A stretch of DNA of 64,000 nucleotides from Aestuariimicrobium sp. p3-SID1156 (GTDB taxonomy: Bacteria > Actinomycetota > Actinomycetes > Propionibacteriales > Propionibacteriaceae): positions 372,001 through 436,000 of the forward strand of contig NZ_JALXXB010000001.1 of NCBI RefSeq assembly GCF_025144225.1, read 5' to 3'. The stretch's first letter is position 1; each line of letters opens with the position of its first letter. A program made the position numbers and the translations under genes. This document shows positions 8,268 to 16,550 of the stretch, in pieces. Below the pieces are notes generated by a model, which was not told the DNA's origin, made no database searches, and saw nothing but the letters and a program-made list of their open reading frames with translations.

Positions 8268-10511
8268 TCAGAACCACTTTTCCAAACGGTCAAGTGCTGT
8301 CCAGAAGCCCTGTCCGTTGTTGGTGTGGCCCATCCAGATCTCGGGGATGAACGAAACCCCGGGGGAGAGCTCCTCCAGCTGTCGGGCGAGCACTGGCCAG
8401 TCCACCTCACCCTCACCGATCTGCGGGCCCTCCCCGTCGACGCCCTCGGCGTCCACGATGTGCAGATGGTCGCTCAGCGGGGCGAGCTTCTCCACGTACT
8501 CGCTGAAGGGACGCTTGTGGAAGTTGGCCGCCAGCTTCGAGTGCGAGACATCGAAGGTGAGGCGCTGGCCGTACTGCTCACAGAACTCGACCGTGTCCTC
8601 CAGGCCCATGAACAGGTTGTGGTACTGCTGGCCACCCATCAACCAGGGGTAGGGCGGGAGGGTCTGGGCAGTGAGGCGCACGTCGGTGGTGTCGAGGCGC
8701 TCGATGGCCTGGGCGATGCGGGCATACATCGCGGGGCGCTCTGACGGGTCCACGAAGCCGTCAGCGGTGAAGCCGCCCATGGTAGCGATGAACACCGGCG
8801 GCGCGTCGAGGGTGAAGTACTTGGTCAGATTGCGGGTGATGTCGAGGCATTTCTGCGTCTCAGCGATCGACCGCTCCCAGACCGCGTCATCCGGGCTGGC
8901 CAGGTTGACGATGAAGTCGCCCGCATAGAGGTCGGGCAGGTGGACCGTGAAACCCATTGGCAGGCGCCCGTGGAAGATTTCGTCAATGTCCAGCTCCACG
9001 TCCTTGTAGGACATGTGGAACTCGATGAAGTCGGGGTTGGTGCCCTCGATGAGCTTGGCGAAGTCGTGGTAGCGCACCGGCAGGCCCCAGGGCCGACGGA
9101 AGTGGTAGTTCCGCCCCTTCGACACGGTGTCGGTGAGATCGCCGGGGTAGAAGAAGTCGCCGGCCTCGACGGTGCGCTGCGCGATGCGGCCCAGCAGCTC
9201 GTCCAGCTTGTTGGGTTGCAGGCCGCGTCCGGGGGACCTCACATCCACCATCCCGCGGGTGATGGTGGTGCCTGCCTCAATGCGCTGGGAGGCGACCAAG
9301 GACTTGGCCAGATTCACCCGATTCATCGATTCACCAGTGGAGACCACGCGGGCCTCCCCGTCTCCGAGGGATTCCTCGAGTTCGCGGATGCGGGCGACCA
9401 TGTCGCCGAATTCGTGGGGGAGCAGGGAGACCTTGTGGTCGTTGCCCTCCAGCGTCCGGTCGGTGGTGAAGTGCTTCTCGATGATGCGGGCGCCCAGGGC
9501 GACAGCCGCCAGCGGGATGTGGTAGCCCCGCTCGTGGCCGGAGTAACCGACTGGACCGCCAGAGATCTTCGCCAGCCGCGTCAGGTAGCGCAGGTTGATG
9601 TCCTTGAAGGGCGCCGGGTAGGTCGACTGGCAGTGCAGCATGGCGAATGGTGACCCGGAGTTTCGAAGCAGCTCGGCGGACTCCTTGATCTCCTCCTCGG
9701 TGCTCATGCCGGTGGACACGATCAGCGGCAGCCCCGTGGCAAACATGTCCTCGAGCAGGGCGTGGTTGGTCATGTCCGCGCTGGCGACCTTGAGACCGGG
9801 CACGCCATAGTCAGCGAGGACTCTCACACTTGGCGTGTCCCATGGCGTGCAGAGAATGTCCAGGTCGCGGACCTTGCAGTGATCGAAGACCTCCACCATC
9901 TGGTCGGCGTTGAGGGAATACTTGCCGAGCAGGTTGAGCGTGTACTGGGCGCCGAGGTCCTCGCCGCCGCTGGCTGCGCCGGACTGGCGGTAGAGCGCGT
10001 CCATGTCGCGGAGCTGGAACTTGACGATGTCGGCCCCAGCATCGGCAGCGAGATCGACCAGGTCCTTGGCGAAGGCCACGTCGCCCTGGTGGTTGTTCCC
10101 GATCTCGGCGATGATCAGGGTCGGATCCTCGGCCGAGACACGGTGGCGTCCGATCTGGAAGGCGCGGCGGTCGTTGGAGGCCACCGCCACGAATCGGCCG
10201 GAGGCGTCCACCAGCGGTACGTGGCTGATCGCGCCGGCGATCAGCTGGTCAATGTCCCCATGCGGAGCATCAATGGACGCTCGGACGCAACGGTTGTTGG
10301 CAGCCTTGCCCGCAGCAGACTCGAGCGAGGCATCAGGGGAGGCGAGTAGCCACCGCCGGATGTCACCGTCGGAGAGTGAGCCGACCAGGTGGCCGTGGTG
10401 GTCGGTGACGAATGCGATGCGGGACTTGTTCGTGTCGATCCTGCCAAGGGCGGTGCGGACGCTGTCGTCCTCAAGGATGGTGAAGGCTCCGATGTGGCGG
10501 TCGATGATCAT
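8268..10511 (-). CDS. neuB: NeuB-type nonulosonic acid synthase with N-terminal CBS pair, SAF domain and C-terminal TIM barrel
   Basis: A 747-residue multidomain enzyme. Residues 1-118 form a CBS pair (HLVGSLSDGDIRRWLL). Residues 129-385 are the NeuB synthase that condenses phosphoenolpyruvate with an acetamido-sugar: it has LIIAEIGNNHQGD, the metal ligand in MLHCQSTYPAP (H293), and GYSGHERG (H326) with EKHFTTDRTLEGNDHKVSL. Residues 395-465 are the SAF (antifreeze-like) domain (SPGRGLQPNKLDELLG). Residues 475-747 form a xylose-isomerase/AP-endonuclease-like TIM barrel with FTVHLPDLYA, TFDVSHSKLAANFH and FIPEIWMGH. Ordinary NeuB is about 340-350 residues, so this is roughly twice as long. The start overlaps the CMP-sugar synthetase stop (ATGA). 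Whether the product is Neu5Ac, legionaminic or another nine-carbon acid is not known; the barrel may supply or modify the substrate. Confidence 0.9.
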   Translation of the reverse strand: MIIDRHIGAFTILEDDSVRTALGRIDTNKSRIAFVTDHHGHLVGSLSDGDIRRWLLASPDASLESAAGKAANNRCVRASIDAPHGDIDQLIAGAISHVPLVDASGRFVAVASNDRRAFQIGRHRVSAEDPTLIIAEIGNNHQGDVAFAKDLVDLAADAGADIVKFQLRDMDALYRQSGAASGGEDLGAQYTLNLLGKYSLNADQMVEVFDHCKVRDLDILCTPWDTPSVRVLADYGVPGLKVASADMTNHALLEDMFATGLPLIVSTGMSTEEEIKESAELLRNSGSPFAMLHCQSTYPAPFKDINLRYLTRLAKISGGPVGYSGHERGYHIPLAAVALGARIIEKHFTTDRTLEGNDHKVSLLPHEFGDMVARIRELEESLGDGEARVVSTGESMNRVNLAKSLVASQRIEAGTTITRGMVDVRSPGRGLQPNKLDELLGRIAQRTVEAGDFFYPGDLTDTVSKGRNYHFRRPWGLPVRYHDFAKLIEGTNPDFIEFHMSYKDVELDIDEIFHGRLPMGFTVHLPDLYAGDFIVNLASPDDAVWERSIAETQKCLDITRNLTKYFTLDAPPVFIATMGGFTADGFVDPSERPAMYARIAQAIERLDTTDVRLTAQTLPPYPWLMGGQQYHNLFMGLEDTVEFCEQYGQRLTFDVSHSKLAANFHKRPFSEYVEKLAPLSDHLHIVDAEGVDGEGPQIGEGEVDWPVLARQLEELSPGVSFIPEIWMGHTNNGQGFWTALDRLEKWF

Positions 10512-11215
10512 GCGTTGTCCTTACGATCGCCCGTGGCTGCCTGCAGCCCGAGCAGGATCTGTTCGGCGGTCGCGAAATCGTGGCGGGTGTCGATGTCGGT
10601 TCCCTCGACATCGTTCATGACGAACAGGGCAACCTGGCCCCCGAGGCGGTTGTCGCACTGTTCGTAGATGTCCGTTCGGGTCAGGTAGACCGAGCCTGTC
10701 TCGCGATATCTAAGTTGCTCTGGGGTCATGTCCTGCCGGCGTGGGCGGTGTTCATAGTCATACTCGGCGGCGACGTGAGGGGCATTTCGCCAGATGAATG
10801 GCGGAGCGGACACCACGCCGACCATGGAATCGGCGCCTGCGCGGGTGAACTCGTCGACGGCGCGGGCCAGCGTCCCGGGGAGGCGAACGGGCGATGTGGC
10901 CTGAAGCAGCATCACCGTGTCTGGCCGTTCTGCCTGCTGGGTCAAGGTGTCGATGACATGTCGGACGACCGGTTCCGTGGCGGTCGCATCTTGTGCGAGC
11001 TCGACGGGTCGCTTGATGACCTCCGCGCCGTACAGAGTCGCAACCTCCGCGATCTCATCGTCCTCGGTCGAGACGATGACTCGTAGGTTGAGCACCTCGA
11101 GTGCTGACTCAATGGTCCAGGCAATGAGCGGTTTTCCTGCGATTTCCAACAGGTTCTTGCGCGGGATGCCCTTGGAACCACCCCTGGCCGGGATGACGGC
11201 GACGAGTCGGCTCAC
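10508..11215 (-). CDS. neuA: CMP-nonulosonate (N-acylneuraminate) cytidylyltransferase
   Basis: Activates the nine-carbon keto acid made by the neighbouring synthase to its CMP-sugar. The 235-residue protein has the nucleotide-binding signature VAVIPARGGSKGIPRKN near the N terminus, LLQATSPVR in the middle, YRETGSVYLTRTD, and the metal-binding region DVEGTDIDTRHDFATAEQIL near the C terminus; all are typical of NeuA/LegF/PseF enzymes. The GTG at 11215 is chosen because GGAGGG lies six bases upstream; an in-frame extension to 11260 has no such site. It is the first gene of the six-gene operon and overlaps the synthase gene by four bases. Which CMP-sugar is made is not decided by sequence. Confidence 0.93.
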   Translation of the reverse strand: MSRLVAVIPARGGSKGIPRKNLLEIAGKPLIAWTIESALEVLNLRVIVSTEDDEIAEVATLYGAEVIKRPVELAQDATATEPVVRHVIDTLTQQAERPDTVMLLQATSPVRLPGTLARAVDEFTRAGADSMVGVVSAPPFIWRNAPHVAAEYDYEHRPRRQDMTPEQLRYRETGSVYLTRTDIYEQCDNRLGGQVALFVMNDVEGTDIDTRHDFATAEQILLGLQAATGDRKDNA

Positions 11216-11404
11216 GGACGCCCTCCAATCGAGTCGCTGCCCCTTGCGCGACGGTGTCACTCTTTACACAATACCTTGCCGAAACCGGCGTGCCCCCCAT
11301 CAGCGGCCGATCGTTACGCTCCCACCAAGAGTGCTACTGCTGGGCCGGAAGGGTTTCGTTTCCCACGAGCCAGCGGACCCAACTGGCAACTATGTTGTCA
11401 GCGC
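11216..11404 (-). promoter_or_regulatory. Intergenic region carrying the promoter of the nonulosonate/glycosyltransferase operon
   Basis: This 189-bp gap separates neuA from the upstream same-strand gene. It contains the strong Shine-Dalgarno GGAGGG for the GTG at 11215. A TATTGT hexamer on the minus strand (11273-11268) is a possible -10 element with a poorly matching -35. Base composition is visibly more A+T-rich around 11255-11275 than in the flanking genes. No terminator hairpin was recognised. Confidence 0.35.
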
Positions 11405-12415
11405 TCACGGTTCAATCCACAGCTCACCAATGCGTCGCGCTGGCTCCCGGTCCGGCTCTCGATACCGCGTGGGCTCTGGATCGCCCCAACGGGAAAGTTC
11501 GTACCTGTCCCACAGCTCTTCCAGCCATCGCGGCGGCTGGGAATGGAAGACCCACGAGGGCACACCGCGAGCGGCTGCCTCCAACACCCCCGTGGAAAAG
11601 GCCGCAACGACCGGGCGGTCGATAGTGGTCAGCGCTCCGCCCTCTGCAAATTCCATGCCCATTCGCTTCCAGACACGGTGTTGAAACCTGGACAGCTTGT
11701 CCTCCTCTCGCGGATGAGGCCGGTACAGAGCGCGGGTCTCCCGCCAGAACTGTGTTGTCGATTGCGTCATGGAGAGCCGCGAGAGCTCCGCGCCGTGGAG
11801 CTGGCCGAGGTAGACGGGAGTCATGAACCGGCTGATGTGCTCTGCCGGGTTGGCAGCCGCAGCGTTGAGCATCGCCGAGCCGGTGACCTGGATATCCAGA
11901 TCCGATCTTCCTTCGCGAACAAAACTGGCATCGGCCTCCGACCACGCGAGGTAGCGAGCTCCGAAAGGTGGCGGGGGAGCGAAGGGGGTGAGGACCCCAT
12001 GTTGCACTACCCATTCGACCAAACCACGGGACGTGGCCAGTTCATGAGCCCACGCCCCGACCGCCAAGTGATCGCCAATGGAAGCGACGGAGGTCAACGC
12101 CGCCAGAGCGGCCTGCTGATCGGATTCCGGGAGGCGCCTCCACCCCTTGCCGGGAAGTGTTAGCTGCAAGTGCGCTGGCGTCGCGACAATGACATCCACG
12201 TCGCCGGCCTCAAGCGGTGCGAGGAGCGAATGGTGGTTCGTCGGGGACGTCGAGTCGCAGGCCACCAGCAGCCGAGGCCTAGGTCCCCTGCTCCAGAGGT
12301 GGAGTCGGAGTGTCTGCGGGGAGGGAGCGCTGAGGCGGTCCTTCAGGCCATGAAGGCGACGGCGGGACTGCTGCCACCGCTGCCAGGAATCCTTGTCGGT
12401 GAACGTCAGGCCCAC
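11405..12415 (-). CDS. Putative GT-B glycosyltransferase, unassigned family
   Basis: A 336-residue protein that I cannot place in a named family. It has two alternating alpha/beta halves. In the C-terminal half, RALYRPHPREEDKLSRF followed by IDRPVVAAFSTGVLEAAARG resembles the donor-binding layout of GT-B enzymes such as CDP-glycerol, sialyl- and polysialyltransferases: an R-PHP stretch, then a Ser-Thr-Gly turn before a helix. It starts at a GTG overlapping the upstream CgeB-like gene by ten bases, so the two are coupled. It lies immediately upstream of neuA, so a CMP-sugar transferase role is attractive but only inferred from position. Alternatives are a CDP-polyol phosphotransferase or an inactive GT-B protein. 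Confidence 0.6.
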   Translation of the reverse strand: MGLTFTDKDSWQRWQQSRRRLHGLKDRLSAPSPQTLRLHLWSRGPRPRLLVACDSTSPTNHHSLLAPLEAGDVDVIVATPAHLQLTLPGKGWRRLPESDQQAALAALTSVASIGDHLAVGAWAHELATSRGLVEWVVQHGVLTPFAPPPPFGARYLAWSEADASFVREGRSDLDIQVTGSAMLNAAAANPAEHISRFMTPVYLGQLHGAELSRLSMTQSTTQFWRETRALYRPHPREEDKLSRFQHRVWKRMGMEFAEGGALTTIDRPVVAAFSTGVLEAAARGVPSWVFHSQPPRWLEELWDRYELSRWGDPEPTRYREPDREPARRIGELWIEP

Positions 12416-13410
12416 AACTGTTCCACCTGTCGCGCGCGGTGGACGAAGGTGTGGTGGGCGAGGGTGCGCTGCTGTGCCCGACGGCGAATCGCGTCGCCCC
12501 ATCGATCGTCGCTGATGCATCGGCCTGAGAGGTCGATGAGTTCCTCAGGAGAGTCGTAAACGAGTACCTCACTCCCGGGTTCATACAAGTCAGAGACGTC
12601 AGCGCGGTCGATCAGCTGGACACCTCCAACCCCCGGCACCTCGAAGGTCTTCATGGTGAAGCCGTCCTGGTCAAAATGAATGTTGAGTGCCGCCGGCGCC
12701 CCAGCCGTCATCGCATAACCCTCTTCACGTGGCACGTCGCGCAAGGAGTGGACCTTGGGGCGAGACCATTCCCACGTGCGGGCGCGGTCGAAGGGGTGGT
12801 GGCTCCAGGAACGGCCCACTGCGGTGACGGGGACCCGCGCTTCGCACAGTGCTTCAACCAACTGCTGTCGGCGGGGGTATCGAGCACCGACGAACAGGAT
12901 GCCTGGAACGTAGCGGGCATGCCGGGGAGTCATCGAGTCATCAAACGCATTGTGAACGTGAATGCAGAGGCGTCCCTCTGTGACCAGTTGCTGAGTGTCC
13001 AGCGTGGAATAGCTGATCAACTGCGGGAATCGGTCCAACGATTCGGAAGTGTGACGTGTTCGCCGCACCTCGTCCCACAGCCACAGGATGGGTCGCGCCC
13101 CCACCCCCTGAACCGCATCAAAGACGGGGTCGGCGATATTGTCTCCCCGCAAGAAGAGTACGACGTCCGGTCTGGTCTCACGGATGAGGGTCGCGGTGGG
13201 TTCGTTGGCCTCGGCTCCTGCATGGGGGGCCCGCGCCAGCCGCGCCGGGAGCTCCACCCTCAGTTTGTGGCGGAATTTTGCACCGGCCGTATCCAGCCGG
13301 TCGAACTCATCAACCATGACCTGATAGCCGAGCCGGCGGAATCCGCGGGCGATCGACTGCCCGTACCCATGAAAGGTGGGGGTGACGAGAAGCAGCTTGA
13401 GATCTCTCAA
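12406..13410 (-). CDS. CgeB/GT1-like glycosyltransferase
   Basis: A 334-residue protein resembling CgeB-type proteins with a C-terminal glycosyl-transferase group 1 domain. It begins with LKLLLVTPTFHGYGQSIARG, has DVVLFLRGDNIADPVFDAVQG and ILWLWDEVRRTRHTSES in the first half, and ends with the CgeB-like NIHFDQDGFTMKTFEVPGVG, where an Arg/Glu-type acidic residue precedes a glycine turn. The start is TTG at 13410 with AGGA five bases upstream; a longer frame to 13590 would cross the divergent promoter. It is transcribed away from the GT4 gene at 13495 and coupled to the next gene. Its role is probably in decorating the cluster's polysaccharide. Confidence 0.72.
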   Translation of the reverse strand: MRDLKLLLVTPTFHGYGQSIARGFRRLGYQVMVDEFDRLDTAGAKFRHKLRVELPARLARAPHAGAEANEPTATLIRETRPDVVLFLRGDNIADPVFDAVQGVGARPILWLWDEVRRTRHTSESLDRFPQLISYSTLDTQQLVTEGRLCIHVHNAFDDSMTPRHARYVPGILFVGARYPRRQQLVEALCEARVPVTAVGRSWSHHPFDRARTWEWSRPKVHSLRDVPREEGYAMTAGAPAALNIHFDQDGFTMKTFEVPGVGGVQLIDRADVSDLYEPGSEVLVYDSPEELIDLSGRCISDDRWGDAIRRRAQQRTLAHHTFVHRARQVEQLWA

Positions 13411-13455
13411 TTGATTCCTAATCGTCGTCTCGCACTGAATTTGGGTCAGGCAGCC

Positions 13456-13485
13456 TTGCCTACGGGCCACATGCCGGGCTACTAA
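13456..13485 (+). promoter_or_regulatory. Candidate promoter giving a leaderless transcript
   Basis: TTGCCT (13456-13461) and TACTAA (13480-13485) are separated by 18 bases. The expected transcription start would fall at about 13492-13495, which is the ATG of the downstream gene, and no ribosome-binding sequence precedes that ATG. Leaderless mRNAs are common in actinobacteria. Confidence 0.45.
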
Positions 13486-13494
13486 GATCATGCC

Positions 13495-14604
13495 ATGACA
13501 CGCGTGGCGTTGGTGACTCCTTGGAACGTCAACGACCCCCGTGCTTGGTCTGGCGTCGTACAACCGATGACCCAGTCGCTGGCCCAACATTGCGAGCTAG
13601 TGCCCGTCAGTACTCAGGCGGTCCCGGATGCGCTGTTGGATCGGGCTCTAGCCCGTCTGCTGGATCGTCGTTGGGGGCGCAGTTATCTGGTCGGCCACGC
13701 ACTCGCCACCAGTCTCAAGCGCGGTGCTGCACTGGATCGACGACTCAAGCAGGTGAGTCCCGATGTCGTAGTGGCAGTGGCGGCCTCACAAGACATCGCC
13801 TTCTCCCGGTCGGGTATTCCCGTGATCCAGGTGTCCGACACCACCCTGGAAGCCATCTCCGGCTACTACGGCTTGTTCACCGATGTGCACAGCATCTCTC
13901 AATGGCAAGCCCAGGTCATCGCAGCGTTCTCCTCTCGCCGAGCTAGTCACACCCTGGCAGCGACGGACTGGGCTCGCGAGGCTCTGGTGCGCGACGACAA
14001 GATTCCGCCCCACGCTGTTTCAGTGGCCCCTTTTGGTCCAGCTATTCGCCCAGGTGGCAAGCTGGGTCCACGGCCCTCGAGGGGTCCGACAAAGGTGCTC
14101 TCGGTCGTCAGCGATTGGGATCGCAAGGGCGGGGATCGAGTGGTGAGGGTATTCGAGGCGCTGCGAGCTCGCAATGTGCCCTGCGAATTCACGATTGTGG
14201 GACGAACCCCCCAACTCCCTTCGGGGATCCATGCCCCTGGGGTCATTGGACGCGATGAGCTGGCCGCGATGTACAGGAGCCACGACGTGCTGCTTGAACT
14301 CGCCAGAAGCAACGCCGCCGGGGTGACGCTGACGGACGCGGCAGGCTTCGGACTCCCGGCGATCGCCACAAGGACGGGGGGAGTGCCGACCATCGTTGCC
14401 GATGGCGTGAGCGGAATACTGGTGGACAACACTGATGAGGCAGCGATCACGGCGGCCGTGGACGCGATTGCCCAAGGTCGCTCAGAGCTGAACCATCTGT
14501 CGCGCGGAGCCGAGGAGAGAGCGGCAACGGTCCTCAACTGGGACGCCTGGTCCGCGACGGCTCTTCGCGTGGCGGAAAGCGTGGTAGGAGGGCCTGACGC
14601 ATGA
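13495..14604 (+). CDS. GT4-family glycosyltransferase
   Basis: Predicted GT-B glycosyltransferase of 369 residues. It starts RVALVTPWNVNDPRAWSGVV. The linker to the second domain contains VLSVVSDWDRKGGDRVVRVF, the Arg/Lys region that binds the donor diphosphate, and ARSNAAGVTLTDAAGFGLPA, the position of the E-x7-E motif. Here the first acidic residue is replaced by Asn and the second by Asp, a variant that may affect activity. The ATG at 13495 has no Shine-Dalgarno and sits about ten bases after a -10-like hexamer, so translation may be leaderless. Its stop overlaps the next gene by four bases. Confidence 0.85.
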   Translation: MTRVALVTPWNVNDPRAWSGVVQPMTQSLAQHCELVPVSTQAVPDALLDRALARLLDRRWGRSYLVGHALATSLKRGAALDRRLKQVSPDVVVAVAASQDIAFSRSGIPVIQVSDTTLEAISGYYGLFTDVHSISQWQAQVIAAFSSRRASHTLAATDWAREALVRDDKIPPHAVSVAPFGPAIRPGGKLGPRPSRGPTKVLSVVSDWDRKGGDRVVRVFEALRARNVPCEFTIVGRTPQLPSGIHAPGVIGRDELAAMYRSHDVLLELARSNAAGVTLTDAAGFGLPAIATRTGGVPTIVADGVSGILVDNTDEAAITAAVDAIAQGRSELNHLSRGAEERAATVLNWDAWSATALRVAESVVGGPDA

Positions 14605-15626
14605 CAACGTGTCTCGTGCTGACAAGCGGTAAAGCCTCCGACGGACCGTATGGCGTGGATCAGCTGGAAAGGTGTGGGGTTCGCCTCACCGAGGTGAGCA
14701 CCGCGAGGACGCGCATTCATCGGAAGATCGCCGACGTGCTGCACCACCGTTCCGGAGCACCAATTGACAAGGCGGTTCGGTCCCTCGGCCTGGCCGCCCG
14801 GGCAGACATTGTGCTCGCCTTTCTCGAGGCGCAGGCCGTCGCTCCGTCGTGGGCAAGCGCCCATGGGCTGCCACCCTACTCGTCCACCCCCCTCACGATG
14901 ATGGCCTGCTGGCTCGCTGACGAGTTGCGCGCCGCAAGTCGGGAAAAGCGCCGGGCAGTCGTGCGGAAGTATCGTGGGGTCGACCTCACGCTCGTCTGGA
15001 GTGCCAACCAGCTGGACATCCTGCACGATTGTGGGTTTCCTCGCGAGAAGATCGAATCCATTCCATTCGGGTTTGCGCCGGGTCTGTTCCCGCCGCGGAG
15101 CGATTTCAGCGTCCATGGGCCCCTCGTGGCGGTCGGATCGGATCGAGGACGCGACTATCCCACCCTATTGGCCGCCATGCAGGGATCAGGGCTCGAGCTG
15201 GACTTGATCTGCAAGGAAAGCAACCTGGAAGGGGCCACCGTCCCTTCGGGGGTCAACTTTCGGGGCACGATCCCCTACGGCGACTACCGCGCGGCTCTCG
15301 CCAACGCCGCTGTGGTGGCAGTCCCCACCAAGGTGATGGCCTACCCCACGGGGCAGACCGTCGCACTGGAGGCGGCAGGAAGCGGCGCTTGCGTTGTGGT
15401 CACCGATACACCAGCGATGAGGGAGTACTTCAGCGATGAGACAGCGGTGATGGTTCCGCCCCATGACCCCGCGGCTTGGCGTGCGGCACTGGTCGAGCTG
15501 TCACGCAATGACACGATGCGCGCGCGAATCGCATCGGCAGGCAGTCAGCATGTTCACTCACGATTCACCTATCTACAGATGTGGCGGCACGTAGTCGAGC
15601 TGTGGCGCGAGCGGTCATGGATCTAG
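14601..15626 (+). CDS. GT-B glycosyltransferase (group 1-like)
   Basis: A 341-residue protein with a degenerate N-terminal Rossmann half and a clearer C-terminal donor-binding half. The latter shows VAVGSDRGRDYPTLLAAMQG, then FRGTIPYGDYRAALANAAVVAVPT, then YPTGQTVALEAAGSGACVVV, the usual GT4 order with a Glu at the E-x7-E position. It overlaps the preceding GT4 gene by ATGA (14601-14604), so the two form an operon. Its last twelve bases overlap the convergent GT2 gene. No donor can be inferred. It most likely acts in repeat-unit assembly. Confidence 0.82.
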   Translation: MTTCLVLTSGKASDGPYGVDQLERCGVRLTEVSTARTRIHRKIADVLHHRSGAPIDKAVRSLGLAARADIVLAFLEAQAVAPSWASAHGLPPYSSTPLTMMACWLADELRAASREKRRAVVRKYRGVDLTLVWSANQLDILHDCGFPREKIESIPFGFAPGLFPPRSDFSVHGPLVAVGSDRGRDYPTLLAAMQGSGLELDLICKESNLEGATVPSGVNFRGTIPYGDYRAALANAAVVAVPTKVMAYPTGQTVALEAAGSGACVVVTDTPAMREYFSDETAVMVPPHDPAAWRAALVELSRNDTMRARIASAGSQHVHSRFTYLQMWRHVVELWRERSWI

Positions 15627-16550
15627 GTCGGGGGCCTGGCCGCGGGGGTGGGGTCGTCCGCTCCGGGCCTTCCAGCCGCGGTACACGAGTCGACACTCCT
15701 GCTCGAGGGTCGCGAGGGGTCTCACGTCAGCGCCGCGAAGCCTCCTCATGCAGTTCCATCCAAAGTTGATGAGGGACGCTGTCAGCAGCGCGAGGGCCAG
15801 CGGGGCGGCATGTCCCCACTTTGCCTCGTAGACGAACTGGCCGTCGGTCACCCACTGCCGGCGTCGTTCGGGATCGCTGGAGCCACCACCCTCATGATCA
15901 ACAACGATGGAGGGGAGGACTACTGACTTCACGCCTTGGGCCAGCAGCCGTCGCTGGAGGTCTATTTCCTCTGAGTTCATGAAGTAGCGCTCGTCAAAGC
16001 CACCGATGCGGCGGAACTCCTCCGCGGGGATAAGCATGCAGGCGCCGACAACCCAGTCCACGGATGTGCCTTCTGGAGAAAGCTGTTTCGGGTTCACGTG
16101 GCCAACCAGCGTGTTCCACAGAGACGTGTCCCGCAGGCGTGCCAGCGGCGTCAACCAGGCGAAGAAGGCTTGGCGGCTTCGCGGCCAGAACTTGCCCACG
16201 GCTCGCGGGCGGCATGATTCCCTGATGCTGGGGCTCGCCACGGCGGGTTGCCAGGGCTCCGCGCTCTTCACGAGTGCCGCCACGAAACCAGGATGGATGG
16301 TCAGGTCGCTGTTCAACACCAGAAGGAGGTCCCCGCTCGCCTGCGAGGCGCCCAGATTCACAGTGCTTCCGAACCCCCGGTTCGCCGACGCGCGAACAAC
16401 CTCGACCCCCTCGACGGGGGGAAAGGGGATGGGTGAGCAATCATCAGCCACGATGATCTGGGTCACGGGTTCGTCCCGTAGGGAGTTGACCAATGGCAGG
16501 GTCTCAGCTGGGTCACCGTAGAAGGGGATGATCGCGCTGATTGTGCTCAT
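15615..16550 (-). CDS. GT2-family glycosyltransferase (rhamnosyltransferase-like)
   Basis: Predicted inverting GT-A enzyme of 311 residues. It has TISAIIPFYGDPAETLPLV, IIVADDCSP, the metal site LLVLNSDLTIHPGF (NSD in place of DXD) and the acceptor-side region ACMLIPAEEFRRIGGFDER followed by FMNSEEIDLQRRL with a conserved Glu pair. This layout matches GT2 proteins often annotated as rhamnosyltransferases, though substrate naming in this family is unreliable. The ATG at 16550 overlaps the upstream stop as ATGA. A hydrophobic stretch near residue 270 may help it associate with the membrane. It is the last gene of a three-gene minus-strand operon. Confidence 0.88.
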   Translation of the reverse strand: MSTISAIIPFYGDPAETLPLVNSLRDEPVTQIIVADDCSPIPFPPVEGVEVVRASANRGFGSTVNLGASQASGDLLLVLNSDLTIHPGFVAALVKSAEPWQPAVASPSIRESCRPRAVGKFWPRSRQAFFAWLTPLARLRDTSLWNTLVGHVNPKQLSPEGTSVDWVVGACMLIPAEEFRRIGGFDERYFMNSEEIDLQRRLLAQGVKSVVLPSIVVDHEGGGSSDPERRRQWVTDGQFVYEAKWGHAAPLALALLTASLINFGWNCMRRLRGADVRPLATLEQECRLVYRGWKARSGRPHPRGQAPDLDP

